Assembly (NCBI GenBank): GCA_001970855.1
Contig: LSSN01004936.1
Span: 1 to 14,022, forward strand
Origin: Smittium culicis
Taxonomy: Eukaryota; Kickxellomycota; Harpellomycetes; Harpellales; Legeriomycetaceae
Length of the DNA: 14,022 nt
Direction: 5' to 3'
Shown: in pieces, positions 1-8,889 of the stretch
Position numbering within the stretch: position 1 is the stretch's first letter
How the letters are laid out: every line of letters begins with the position of its first letter
The notes under the pieces: model-generated
Databases searched by the model: none
What the model saw: the letters and a program-made list of their open reading frames with translations, nothing else
What the model was told of the DNA's origin: nothing
Made by a program: the position numbers and the translations under genes

Positions 1-395
1 AGGAGTTTGCCAACTAGCCCCAATCGGGCTTCGTTGAAATTCGAAAGTAAAATTTTTTAGTCAGAGCGGATCTGATTCGGTATACCGGCATATCGTCGTT
101 GATCAGTGATTTCGCCACCCGCTGCAGCTCAGAAGTATGTGGTCGACCGTCTCAGGCACACACAAGTTGCATCAGGGGCAAAAATTTCCTGTTAAACCTT
201 GAATTCAGAATTTTTTGATTCAGTATGCGCTTCTGGTTACCCACGTGGCCATACGGGGCTTTGTGATGATGCGCATAAGCACTGAAATTATGCCCATTTT
301 ATCCTTGATGCGCTCCATAACCACTGAAATATCGACGTTGGCGGCCATTCAGATCGCTTTTTCAATTTCTGATATTAAATATGTGGTGGGTTCTC
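1..395 (-). pseudogene. Relic of LINE 3' region (thumb to zinc knuckle), deleted and truncated
   Basis: Bases 1-190 align almost base for base with 11143-11336 of the main LINE copy. Read on the minus strand they still show the end of the CCHC knuckle (CVPETVDHILLSC), but with a TGA at 172-174 where the main copy has Cys. Around 190-205 the alignment jumps: about 230 bp of the main copy (roughly 11340-11565) is missing. A second gap of about 75 bp occurs near 262. The remainder, to about 385, matches 11705-11810 and encodes a recognisable MERIKDKMGIISVLMR stretch with an in-frame TGA before it. Homology fades by about 395. The element's 3' end lies to the left, outside the window. This is a dead copy, recognised by comparison within the window. 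Plus-strand reading frames here are not genes. Confidence 0.88.
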
Positions 396-1491
396 CTGTT
401 CCAATGACGGCTTTCTGCGTAAGACTATTCACTGCTTGGAACCATCAGTCTCCTTGAATGTTTTGGAAGAATCAATGAGATCTTTATTAATATTTTCTTT
501 AGTCATAGTAAATAGAAATGTTTTTTTTTTTAGATTATATAATTTTTTTTTGTAAATTTATAATTTGGTTGTATGAGGTTTAATAATTAAAATTGGTTTG
601 AGTAAAAAATGTAGTGAAATAAAATAAAAAAACTTGGTTGAGTTTTAATTAACTATTATAGTAAATTATTTGTTGTATTAATGAGGTTTAATATAATTTT
701 TAAATTTATTAATGTTTGACTAGATATTGAATTGTTAATGAATTCTTTTATTTTAAAAAATCTGATACTTTTTTTCTAACAGTCAGAATATTATGGCTAT
801 TTAAAGTTTTATTTCTTTTTTACGTCTTGATATTTTTGAACCTAGTAGCCGTTTTATTTATTTATTTTATCACTATAAGCTAAGCATAAATAATTTTAAT
901 TCGGTTTATTGATGATCTGAACATAGGTAGTTAGCAGTACCAGTTTTATAAGAAGTGAATTTCTAATATTTTGTAGATATTAATTGCAAATCCACCAATT
1001 ACATTTTATTTAGTTTAAAATAAGCTCAAATTATTCTGCATTACTGTTCTTTTGCTTTATTAAGAGCGCCAAGATTTACAAATAAGTACTAGTTTGAGTT
1101 TCATCTGGAAGTTCTTTTTCAGAACTTCCACAAATATATCCAAGCCAATAATTTAATAGTTTTCGCAGTTTTTTATTTTATAGAATTTCTGTGGTCTACA
1201 ACTAAATATAGATAATATACAATTCGTGCAAGTGTATATCTGCTGATTTTCATAAAAATTTTAACCAATATAAGCCAATAAAAGCGCTTTTGCAAAATTT
1301 ATTTCCGACTTGTGAAAATTGAATTGTATTTTGCAAAAAATCATGTAATTTGAAAAAAATAATTTTTCCAACGCAAATGAAAATATTTTTCCAAAATAGA
1401 TGTCAAGTTTTGAAAAATAAAATAAAAAACCCTATTAATAAATTTTACTGGATAATAGTATAAAAAAAACTAGGAAGTTATGTGATACAAA
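396..1491. other. AT-rich noncoding stretch
   Basis: No convincing reading frame, tRNA or known repeat was seen in this stretch. It is dominated by A and T runs. Bases 396-470 are somewhat less AT-rich and may be a further decayed part of the LINE relic to the left, but I could not align them with the main copy. The only clear structure is the short hairpin at 1106-1130, listed separately. Confidence 0.6.
1106..1130. repeat. Perfect 10-bp inverted repeat, 5-base loop
   Basis: TGGAAGTTCT at 1106-1115 is the exact reverse complement of AGAACTTCCA at 1121-1130, with TTTTC between. The arms are less AT-rich than the neighbourhood, so chance pairing of A/T runs is a weaker explanation here than elsewhere. 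It lies about 400 bp beyond the 3' end of the GST gene. The function is unknown; it may be the core of a decayed small element. Confidence 0.6.
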
Positions 1492-1497
1492 TTTATT
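1492..1497 (-). terminator. Candidate polyadenylation signal of the GST gene
   Basis: TTTATT on the plus strand is AATAAA on the minus strand, about 27 bases after the GST stop codon. That is a normal place for a eukaryotic poly(A) signal. In DNA this AT-rich the hexamer also occurs by chance, so the call rests on position. Confidence 0.4.
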
Positions 1498-1523
1498 TAG
1501 TGATAAAAAATACTTTAAAACAA

Positions 1524-2207
1524 TTATTTTTGAGCGTCAAGTCTTTTCTTCAAGTTTGATAAAGCAGTCCAGATATCATCTTCCGAGTCAAAAGATTTCT
1601 TAAAAGAAGGAAGTTCAAATAAGGTTTTTTTCCACTTCACAAATCTTTCCAAACCAGTTTCGTCAAGTGCAGGGAGACTGTGCTTTCTTACTCCAAGGTA
1701 ATATCTTTGGATTAGTGGGAGTAGGTAAATATCGGCAATGGTGAGCGAATCACCGTGTACGTATACTCCATCGGGATTGGTTTCCAGTAATTTTTCGTTA
1801 AGCTCTCTGATTCTGATTTGCATATCTTCTCTAACAGCTACCACTTCCTCAACTGGGCCAATCATGATTTTATAATAGTTGGGCATCACTTTTTTGTCAA
1901 TATAATCCATTAGTTGGCGGGTATCGTATCTTTCTACATAGGTTTTTGGATATAATTTTTCGTTAATATCTGCGGCGTAATATACAATGAATTGAGATTC
2001 GGTCAGGGCTTTTCCGCCTGGAAGTCTGACAGCAGGTACTAATCCTTGAGGATGGATTTGAGAGTACCAGTCAGGTTTGTTGAATAGATCAACAAAAACG
2101 TCTTCGTAGTCAATTCCAGCTTCAGTCATAGCTATTACAGCTCTTTGAGCAAAAGGACATATTCTTGAAGAGTAGAGCGTTGGTTTATCCGGGTTGAATT
2201 GGGCCAT
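1524..2207 (-). CDS. Omega-like glutathione S-transferase
   Basis: A complete 227-residue protein, the usual size for a cytosolic GST. The N-terminal thioredoxin fold (about residues 8-85) holds CPFAQR at 17-22. Cys17 takes the place of the Tyr/Ser of other classes, as in omega GSTs, which act as thiol transferases and dehydroascorbate reductases rather than classical conjugating enzymes. The cis-proline is in GLVPAV (Pro58), and the glutathione gamma-glutamyl contact is Glu70-Ser71 in LTESQ. The C-terminal helical domain (about 95-220) has the N-capping box at Thr156 to Asp159 (LTIAD). No signal peptide or membrane segment is visible, so a cytosolic location is inferred. The start is supported by the domain beginning directly after it and by the AAAATGG context. 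There are no introns. It is less AT-rich than its flanks and has no internal stops. Class assignment rests on motifs only; the exact substrate cannot be told. Confidence 0.93.
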   Translation of the reverse strand: MAQFNPDKPTLYSSRICPFAQRAVIAMTEAGIDYEDVFVDLFNKPDWYSQIHPQGLVPAVRLPGGKALTESQFIVYYAADINEKLYPKTYVERYDTRQLMDYIDKKVMPNYYKIMIGPVEEVVAVREDMQIRIRELNEKLLETNPDGVYVHGDSLTIADIYLLPLIQRYYLGVRKHSLPALDETGLERFVKWKKTLFELPSFKKSFDSEDDIWTALSNLKKRLDAQK

Positions 2208-2290
2208 TTTTATATTTTGGTTTGTAAGTTAATATACAATACTTGTTTATTTGCGTATTTAGTTTAAGGAACTTGTGATGGTTTTTGAAA
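2208..2290 (-). promoter_or_regulatory. Upstream region and start context of the GST gene
   Basis: On the minus strand the bases before the start read AATATAAAAATGG, giving A at -3 and G at +4, a good eukaryotic initiation context. TATA-like strings (ATATAAAA directly before the ATG and GTATATTAA about 30 bases upstream) are present. In DNA this AT-rich they cannot be told from background. No specific regulatory element was recognised. Confidence 0.3.
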
Positions 2291-2875
2291 TTATATTAAA
2301 GGAATTTATGTTTATTTATACTTTTTTTCATAGGTATTACTGTATACATATAGCTTATTTTTCTAGCCGCTTTTCATTTTTATAGAGCATTTAATCTTTC
2401 AGCACACAGAATTTTAGCATGATTAGATTTGTGAATTCAGTTGGTATTATTGCTCAATATATCAGCACTAAAGTATTTATTCCTGAAATTATGGCGTAAT
2501 TCTGTTTGCATAAAATATGATAAGCATAAAACAGAATAACCACCCTTAATTAAATTTTGCATACAATAAAACGGTTGTAAATATGTAGCGGTTAAAAATG
2601 GTCAAATTAAACATTGCTTATTAATCACCAAAATTCCAAGAAAAATGGGAATGGTAATAAACAAATAAAATTTATCTTTTATCTTGGCGCGAGGTGTTAT
2701 TAATGAAATTTTACTTCCACTCGCCTTTTATTTGCTTTTTTTAATATTTTATTGTAAATCTTTGGCAAATTAATTAGTCAGTTCAGTAAACACTATTAAT
2801 GGCTTAACATTAAAAAAATAAACTATCAAGCAAAAAAAGCTTCTTATACTAAAAATTTCTTGACTAAAGTTTCAA
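2291..2875. other. AT-rich noncoding stretch upstream of the GST gene
   Basis: No gene was seen. Two weak structures can be pointed out. ATTCTGTTT at 2499-2507 pairs exactly with AAACAGAAT at 2529-2537 and encloses a repeated GCATAAAA. GGCGCGAGGTG near 2685-2695 faces CCACTCGCC near 2718-2726 as an imperfect inverted repeat of unusually GC-rich arms. Either could be the remnant of a small element. Confidence 0.45.
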
Positions 2876-3072
2876 TTAACCATTTTCCATCTAAAAATCT
2901 TGAAAAATACGAATTTATTGATTCGTTGATTATTCATAAGCACATTTATTGTTTGATGATGTAATACAATAAACCAACATATCTAAAGGTCTCGGAAATT
3001 ATGCATTTTAATTGAACACAATTGGATATACTTCGTAGATCAAAAATAGTATATCTCCCTTGAAAGGGTTAA
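2876..3072 (+). mobile_element. piggyBac-type MITE, copy A (left half of first inverted pair)
   Basis: A 197-bp copy bounded by TTAA at 2876-2879 and TTAA at 3069-3072. It begins TTAACCATTTTCC and ends TTGAAAGGGTTAA, giving short inverted ends around a CCCTTTC core. Shared blocks with the other copies include AATTTATTGATTCGTT, AATAAACCAACA, GGTCTCGGAAATTATG and TCAAAAATAGT near the right end. TTAA target sites with ends starting CCC are the hallmark of piggyBac-type elements. The copy has no coding capacity and would depend on a transposase elsewhere. Its right TTAA is shared with the next, inverted copy. Confidence 0.8.
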
Positions 3073-3266
3073 CCATTTCCAGTGTGGTAGATTGCTTTTG
3101 AGCTACAAAATATAGCAAACTGTGGTCTAAAATAAAAGCATAGTATCAAGAATCAATCAACTAATGGTTTTTTGCATGATAGAGGCATATAATAAACTTG
3201 CTTATAAATACTTAACGAATCAAAAGATTCGCATTTTTAATGAGCGTATATCAGGAAGGAGGCATA
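3069..3266 (-). mobile_element. piggyBac-type MITE, copy H (right half of first inverted pair)
   Basis: Read on the minus strand this 198-bp copy aligns with copies A, B and D. Near its start it has TGCGAATCTTTTGATTCGTT and TATTTATAAGC. Its end reads CTACCACACTGGAAATGGTTAA on that strand, the decayed form of CTACCGCCCGGGAAAGGGTTAA. It starts exactly at the TTAA (3069-3072) that closes copy A. The distal end near 3262-3266 has lost its TTAA (now close to CATA), so that border is approximate. It is noncoding. Confidence 0.7.
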
Positions 3267-3378
3267 CTTCAAAAATGACTGGCAAAAATAAAATATTTAC
3301 AAGATTTTATCAAAAGTTGTTATTAGCTATTAAATATATTTAAAACCAAATATTTAACGGGTCTTGCGAATAAATTAT

Positions 3379-3575
3379 TTAACCCTTTCGTGTCCAACGC
3401 TCTTTAAAAAAGTGAATTTGTTGATTCGCTAGTCATTTATAAGATATTTTATTATTTGCTTTTATTTTGCAATTTACCAACACCTTTTAAGGCCTCGAAA
3501 TTAAAGTATTTTAATTGAACGATGTTGGCTATGACTGGTGAGTTAAAAATAGTCTACTGCCCGGGAAAGGCTTAA
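3379..3575 (+). mobile_element. piggyBac-type MITE, copy B (left half of second inverted pair)
   Basis: A 197-bp copy, the same length as copy A, with TTAA at both ends (3379-3382 and 3572-3575). It starts TTAACCCTTTCGTGTCC and ends TGCCCGGGAAAGGCTTAA. Shared internal blocks are GAATTTGTTGATTCG, the GGCCTCGAAATTA block, TTTTAATTGAAC and AAAATAGTCTACTGCCCGGG. It is noncoding and is followed directly by inverted copy F through a shared TTAA, the same layout as A with H. Confidence 0.85.
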
Positions 3576-3770
3576 CCATTTCAGGGACGGTTGGCCTTTT
3601 TTAAACTACAAAAACTATCCAACCATACGAAAATATGATAAATAAATATAAGATAGTAACAAATTACTGGCTGATAAATTATAAATATCCAATAACAAAT
3701 AAATATAATATGGATTATCCAATTACAATTTTTAAATAAGTTTAAGAGTGCTTGCCCCGGAAAGGGTTAA
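3572..3770 (-). mobile_element. piggyBac-type MITE, copy F (right half of second inverted pair)
   Basis: On the minus strand it begins TTAACCCTTTCCGGGGC, followed by CACTCTTAAA, matching the start of copies B and D. It ends GTCCCTGAAATGGTTAA, matching their CCCGGGAAAGGGTTAA end. It is 199 bp long with TTAA at both ends (3572-3575 and 3767-3770). The interior is more diverged than in A, B or D and is very AT-rich. It shares one TTAA with copy B on its left and another with fragment G on its right. It is noncoding. Confidence 0.75.
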
Positions 3771-3831
3771 CTAAACGCAGTTGAAAATATTTGGTAGGTC
3801 AAAAATAGTCTAAAGTACGTGAAAGAGTTAA
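3767..3831 (+). mobile_element. piggyBac-type MITE, truncated copy G
   Basis: Only about the last 65 bp of an element in plus orientation. GCAGTTGAAAATATTTGG and GTCAAAAATAGTCTA followed by GAAAGAGTTAA match the right end of copy A (CACAATTGGATATACTTCG, ATCAAAAATAGT, GAAAGGGTTAA). The left part is missing; the fragment begins at the TTAA that closes copy F. Confidence 0.7.
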
Positions 3832-4456
3832 TAGAAACTCAGTATTCAAACTTCAGCTAAATATAGATATCATGCCATCCGTAAAAGGATACACCTGCTA
3901 CATTTCAAGAAAAAATTTATCAAATTCAAACTAAGCAAAGAGCCTTTGAAATATTATTTGCGAGTTGTTCAAATCCAAAAACATCTTATGCAAAATTTCT
4001 CGGTACAAAATTGTATAATTTAAAATTTTTTATTTTTGAAAAGAAAAGCGAAAATTTTCTGTACTAAATCGTTTATGTGCTGTGCAAAATAGATAGCAAC
4101 TTTTGCAGAATTGAATTGTCATCCCCACTGAATAGCAATAGCGATTTTTTAGGGTAGATTTTTGGTCAATAAAGCCAAATTTCTGAGTATAAAATGATAA
4201 AAAATACTCGATGTCAAATACCAATAGTACTGGCTTTACATAAATTTTTTTTTTATAATATCGGAAGCAAATTAGAATATTATATTTAATAAATTTTTGG
4301 CTGAAATTATGAATTTAAGCAATAATATAAAAATATACTTTTGGCCTTACATATTTTGTTTAGTTTTACGTAACTGTTATCATTTATCCTCAAAAAATTA
4401 GTTGTATTGAATTTTTTAAAATGTAAAATAGGCTGTAAATTAGTTTTTTATACTGT
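3832..4456. other. AT-rich noncoding stretch
   Basis: No supported gene. A 64-codon minus-strand reading frame at 4030-4224 has the Phe/Lys/Tyr-rich make-up of translated AT-rich DNA and no recognisable domain, so it is not annotated as a gene. No repeat matching the rest of the window was found. Confidence 0.55.
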
Positions 4457-4479
4457 CATGACGCCATTTAGAGTATAAC
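4457..4479 (+). repeat. ATGACGCC short repeat, copy 1
   Basis: CATGACGCCATTTAGAGTATAAC. It differs by one base from copy 2, which lies 41 bp downstream. It stands out in the AT-rich background because of the ACGCC core. The family is unknown. Confidence 0.75.
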
Positions 4480-4497
4480 CAACACTCATAAATAATC

Positions 4498-4520
4498 CAT
4501 GACGCCATTTGGAGTATAAC
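4498..4520 (+). repeat. ATGACGCC short repeat, copy 2
   Basis: CATGACGCCATTTGGAGTATAAC, in direct orientation to copy 1 and copy 3. Sequence after the repeat (CTAATCATTCTC) is only loosely like that after copy 1 (CAACACTCATAA), so these are not clean tandem 41-bp units. Confidence 0.75.
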
Positions 4521-4729
4521 TAATCATTCTCTAAACAGGTGATTATTTCGAAAAAGGATCTCGGTCTAAAAAAATTTCATAATATTTGGTTTTTCTATTA
4601 TTTTTAAATATTAATGCAATACCTATATTTAGGAATATAAGATAAAACCAATGACCCTATACAACTCGTATAATCAATCAGAATATATAGAGAAAGTATC
4701 TCTTTTCCTCATAAGAACTTTCCGTGCTC

Positions 4730-4752
4730 CATGACGCCATTTGGAGTGTAAA
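4730..4752 (+). repeat. ATGACGCC short repeat, copy 3
   Basis: The first 19 bases match copy 2 exactly (CATGACGCCATTTGGAGT), followed by GTAAA in place of ATAAC. It lies 232 bp from copy 2 in the same orientation. Copies 2 and 3 could be the direct ends of one roughly 250-bp insertion or separate insertions; the sequence alone does not decide. Confidence 0.75.
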
Positions 4753-4832
4753 AATACAATATCTCATTTTCCAATGTGTACGACTCTATTTATTTCAGCT
4801 CCTATTATTGCAATTAATGAACTGTTATTCAC

Positions 4833-5027
4833 TTGTCCCTTTTCCGTCCAACACTCTTAATATAAAATAATTTATTGATTCGTTTCTGATATATATGTAG
4901 GATTATTATTTGCTGACAGCTTACTATAAACCAACAATACTAAATGCCTCGGAGTTATGTTAGTTTTATCAAATTAATTTGAAAAATTTGATATTCAAAA
5001 ATAGTCTACCGCCCGGGAAAGGGTTAA
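4833..5027 (+). mobile_element. piggyBac-type MITE, copy D (single)
   Basis: A 195-bp copy and the best preserved at its right end: CTACCGCCCGGGAAAGGGTTAA. The left end is CCCTTTTCCGTCCAACACTC, with the expected TTAA changed to TTGT at 4833-4836. Blocks shared with copy A include AATTTATTGATTCGTT, TAAACCAACA and GCCTCGGAGTTATG. It has no inverted partner, unlike A/H and B/F. It is noncoding. Confidence 0.82.
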
Positions 5028-7526
5028 ATAAAAAAATTTTTTTTAGTGTCTAATCATTTTTATCTAAATTTTTTCTTATACATATAGTTTGATTTTAACT
5101 GATAAAAATTCTTAATATTCTATTTTAATATGATATAAATTTCTGCTGCATATAGAAAATATAAAAGTATTATAGTAGAAGCTATTATCTCAAGCTAAAG
5201 TTCAAAACTCGATTTATTTTTTTATATTTTTTTCAGCATATAAATAAATGGTTATACTTAATAAATTGGCCAATATATAAACTAACTATCAAAGCTACGT
5301 AAAAATCCTACTTCCATATGCTCTTTTACTTTTTTACTTGAATAAACAATTCATCCCAATTTTAAATACTGCGATTTTTCTATTTTTTACTGATATGAGC
5401 CAAAAAAAAAAAGCATATATTTCTTTGGCTATTAATTTTAAAAATCAGAACTACGAATTTATCTATTATAACATGTATATTTTTATAATTTCAACGCAAT
5501 TAAAAATCGAACACCGAAGAGCTACAAAAAAAATTTTTTTATATCTGAATTATTTCTATATAAAATTTTTAGCATTTACTAATTCGTATAAATATAAAAT
5601 CTTCATGAAACTAATACATCCTATTCATTATGTAAATTAGCATAATACACACAATTTGTACTTAAGACAAGTCTTTAAAACACATAATCTATCCAGTATT
5701 GATAATTCTATTATAATATTTATGATATACCAACAAACTATTGATCTAGATATTCATTTAAAACGGTTTATATTTAAAGTAAATTAAAAGCTAAAAATTA
5801 TTATTTGTGATATATTGAATTATAAATATTAGAAAGCTTTGGTTATCTTATCAACAATACATTTAATTATGAATAGCGGTAAGATTATTTCTAAATAAAT
5901 TTTATAGTTTTAAAAAAAGCATAAAGAATTTATATAAAATAGGAATTTAAGATAAAATAAAGATATTTAACATAAACATATTTTTTGAAAAGGATAAATT
6001 AGATCTTGATTGGTTTATAGAAAAGAAAGAGCCCTTGGATAAGTAAAAGTAAAAAGGTATCTATAATAATTTTGTGTCAGAAAACTAGGAGATTGAAAGT
6101 CTGATTTGGCTGATTTTATGGGTGCCTATATGTATTTGACAGCTTTTGGTGTTATTTTTTATAAAATAAAAAAGTTGTATATTAATCTTAAAAGTATCTG
6201 TAAAAATTAAAAACGTTCAAATTATATTACCAGCTATAAAAATTTAGCATGTAAATATTTGAGATACAATACGGAGGAATAAATTTTATTCGATGGAGTG
6301 AATTAAATAAAACCATTAAAACTACCATAAATTATTTTGAAAAATATAAAATGCAATTTAAATGTATTTTAATAAATCTGATATTCAGTAAAAAATTTAT
6401 AGAAAAAGTTTAGCTTCTAGGAATAATCGCTGATTAATGTTCCATTATGTAATTTTTAAGTATATTTGAAGGTTTTGATGTAGAATTCAAAATCGTAAAT
6501 AATCAAATAGAAACGATATTACATTTCATTATTTCATTTGGATAATCGATTATTATCTATAGGAAATAAATTATATATAAAGACATAGAAAAATATACGA
6601 ACCCTCTTTAATTGCAAACTTAGAGCTAATATAATCATAGCATCAATTCAAATTATTGATTTATTTATTATACTTAGTAATATAGTTACACCATTTATAC
6701 TATCTCATATTAGAATCACAGCATATTTCTTATCATTTATAATTTTTAAACTAATAAAATAAATACTGCTTCATTATCCCTTCGAAGTAATTGTGAAGTT
6801 ATACTAAGTGGAAATTTATATTTTAAAATAAGCGATAGCCTAATATGAATACCACGAATTTAAATATCACGAATCTGTTTTCTATTCATAAACTTCAATA
6901 ATACAATGATTTATTTTCAAACCTAAAAAATTTTGTTTGTAGGTTTTAGTATTATTGTGATTATTATATTTTATAATTCCAAATGTTAGTAGCTATGCAT
7001 AATAGATTGTACCATGAACTTTTTGGTGTTAACTAAATCGTAATTTTTCCTGATATAATTAACATGTATATTAAATATTGAAATAGCCATTACTAAAAAT
7101 ATTATAAACTAGCAAAGTAATATTTATATATATAAAGCTTTTTGAGTAAAGTAATGAAATTTAGGGTATAATAAATATAATTTCTACATAATTTTTATAG
7201 CAGTTTTCGAGGGTCCAATATTAAAGAGAGCTAGTTCAATGGATTTCATAACTACTTGTATTTATTAAGGTTAACAATTATACATAAGATAATAAATAAT
7301 TTCCAAAAAATTTCCTTAATTTAAAGATTTTTTCTTAATTCCATAGTCTTTTTTTAACTCGAAGGTCCTTTATTGAATTTACAAGATGATTTCAGAGTAT
7401 AGGCGTGAAATTCAAGATTTTATTTAATTTAATCCAAGATTTTTTTTCACATCGATTGTTATGAGTTATTCTATTGCTTTCCTGCATATATGTTTTTAGG
7501 ATTTAATGTAGCTATTTTTTAAATAC
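5028..7526. other. Long, extremely AT-rich gene-free stretch
   Basis: A sampled row of 60 bases (5101-5160) contains only about nine G or C. I see no reading frame with recognisable protein character. The 100-codon plus-strand frame at 5338-5640 opens with TTG and encodes an Ile/Lys/Phe/Tyr/Asn-rich string typical of translated AT-rich DNA. No tRNA B-box-like GGTTCGA motif was found on either strand. Slightly less AT-rich bases occur around 6000-6150, but nothing in them is identifiable. Confidence 0.6.
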
Positions 7527-7722
7527 ATAACGCTTTCCCAGGCGGTAGACTATTTTTGACCCAATAGATATAACCAAAAATGTTCAATAAAAGTTATTAA
7601 ATTACGAGCCATATAAGAGTATAGGCTTGTTTTTGGATAGTAGCAAGTATATATTTACCTTTAAATCGCTGATGAATCAATGATTTAGATTTTTTAAAGA
7701 TTGATGAACGGGAAAGAGTTAG
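7527..7722 (-). mobile_element. piggyBac-type MITE, copy E (single, inverted)
   Basis: About 196 bp, minus orientation. The plus strand begins CGCTTTCCCAGGCGGTAGAC after ATAA (7527-7530) and ends AACGGGAAAGAGTTAG. On the minus strand the order of blocks is the same as in copy B: ATCTTTAAAAAATCTAAATC then ATTGATTC, GGCTCGTAATTTAATA, TTTTATTGAAC, and the GTCAAAAATAGTCTACCGCC end. Both flanking TTAA sites have mutated (ATAA and TTAG), which suggests an old insertion. It is noncoding and lies about 2.5 kb from the nearest other copy. Confidence 0.8.
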
Positions 7723-8889
7723 CACAAGTCTAACCAGCAACAAAAAAAAAAGCGTATTAGGCCAAAAAGCGCAGTGAAAAGCTATATTCTTCGTATTTAA
7801 TAGAAAATATATTTATATAATATGCATATTTCAATACTGCATATAATAAATTCACTTGAAATAATATAGTATTAATACTGTAATAAAATAAAAAAAAACA
7901 AATTTTAAATTAAATTTATGTCGATAATATGAGTTAGTATAGTATTCAATTAGTTTTAATTTTACTACTCCTGGCTATGTAGAATATCATGATAATACAT
8001 ATTAATAATAGATCAATTTAAGCGATTATTATTACAAGTACTTCAATTAAGTATCTACTTGTGCTTTTTTTTTTACATCAAGCATAGTTCAAAAATTTAT
8101 GAATTATTCGCAATACGAATTATGCGAGAAATATTTCTCATAAATAGGTGAAACGCTATACCTTACATAATTAAGTGTAATAAATATCATTCAGTAAACG
8201 TTTTATAAGTAAATAATTTCTCCACGCTATACTTTAAACTTTTATGTTTTATTTCCCATCCGTATGAATTAACTCGCTATAAATACTCATAAAAATTAAA
8301 CTATAGAATTAATGGATAATTGTAATTTTTATTGTTAATTTTATAAAGTTATAATGTACACAATCTTTCACATGGAAGTTTAATGATTTGATTAAATAAA
8401 AAAATCATAGAGTAGAATTTTGGAAGCTGCAATTAATTTAAAATCTATTGTTCACAAAAATTTTTAGTGGACATAATATACCTTTCGAAGCACATTTGAA
8501 GGTGATATTATGCACTTAGTTGTCTTAAGAGCTTTAATGATTATATTGAATAGCTAAAAATATCAATTTATCAATAAGATTTTTCAGATATAAAAATTTC
8601 TGTAGTTTTAATAAGTATAAAAATGTAGCTTAGATTTTCATTTCTAACTCAATACAAAGATTCATATTCGATATTAATTATAATAAAAAGTGCTTATATT
8701 TATAGCATATTTAAAAAAAAATACAAAGCAAACATAAATTTTAGCCTTTGAAAATTTTCCAAAGATTATATCAAGTATAAATATATACATAACCTTAATA
8801 TCTAATTAATAAAAAATAAAGCTGGAATTACAGACATTTTAGCTTTGAATAAAAAAATCTTTTGAAAAATAAAAATTTGAGGCTTGCTC

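Noticed and set aside
215..457. 80-codon plus-strand open frame at the left edge
   Set aside because: It is the antisense shadow of the LINE relic, whose homology is on the minus strand.
2876..3831. CRISPR-like or satellite array
   Set aside because: The units are 197 bp long, in alternating orientation, with TTAA ends and diverged interiors. That does not fit CRISPR repeats and spacers or a head-to-tail satellite.
4030..4224. 64-codon minus-strand open frame
   Set aside because: It lies in AT-rich spacer, shows no recognisable motif and has no homology with anything else in the window.
5338..5640. 100-codon plus-strand open frame
   Set aside because: It opens with TTG, and its residues are almost all those of AT-rich codons, with no domain. 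Open frames of this length are expected by chance where one strand is poor in stops, and no supporting signals are present.
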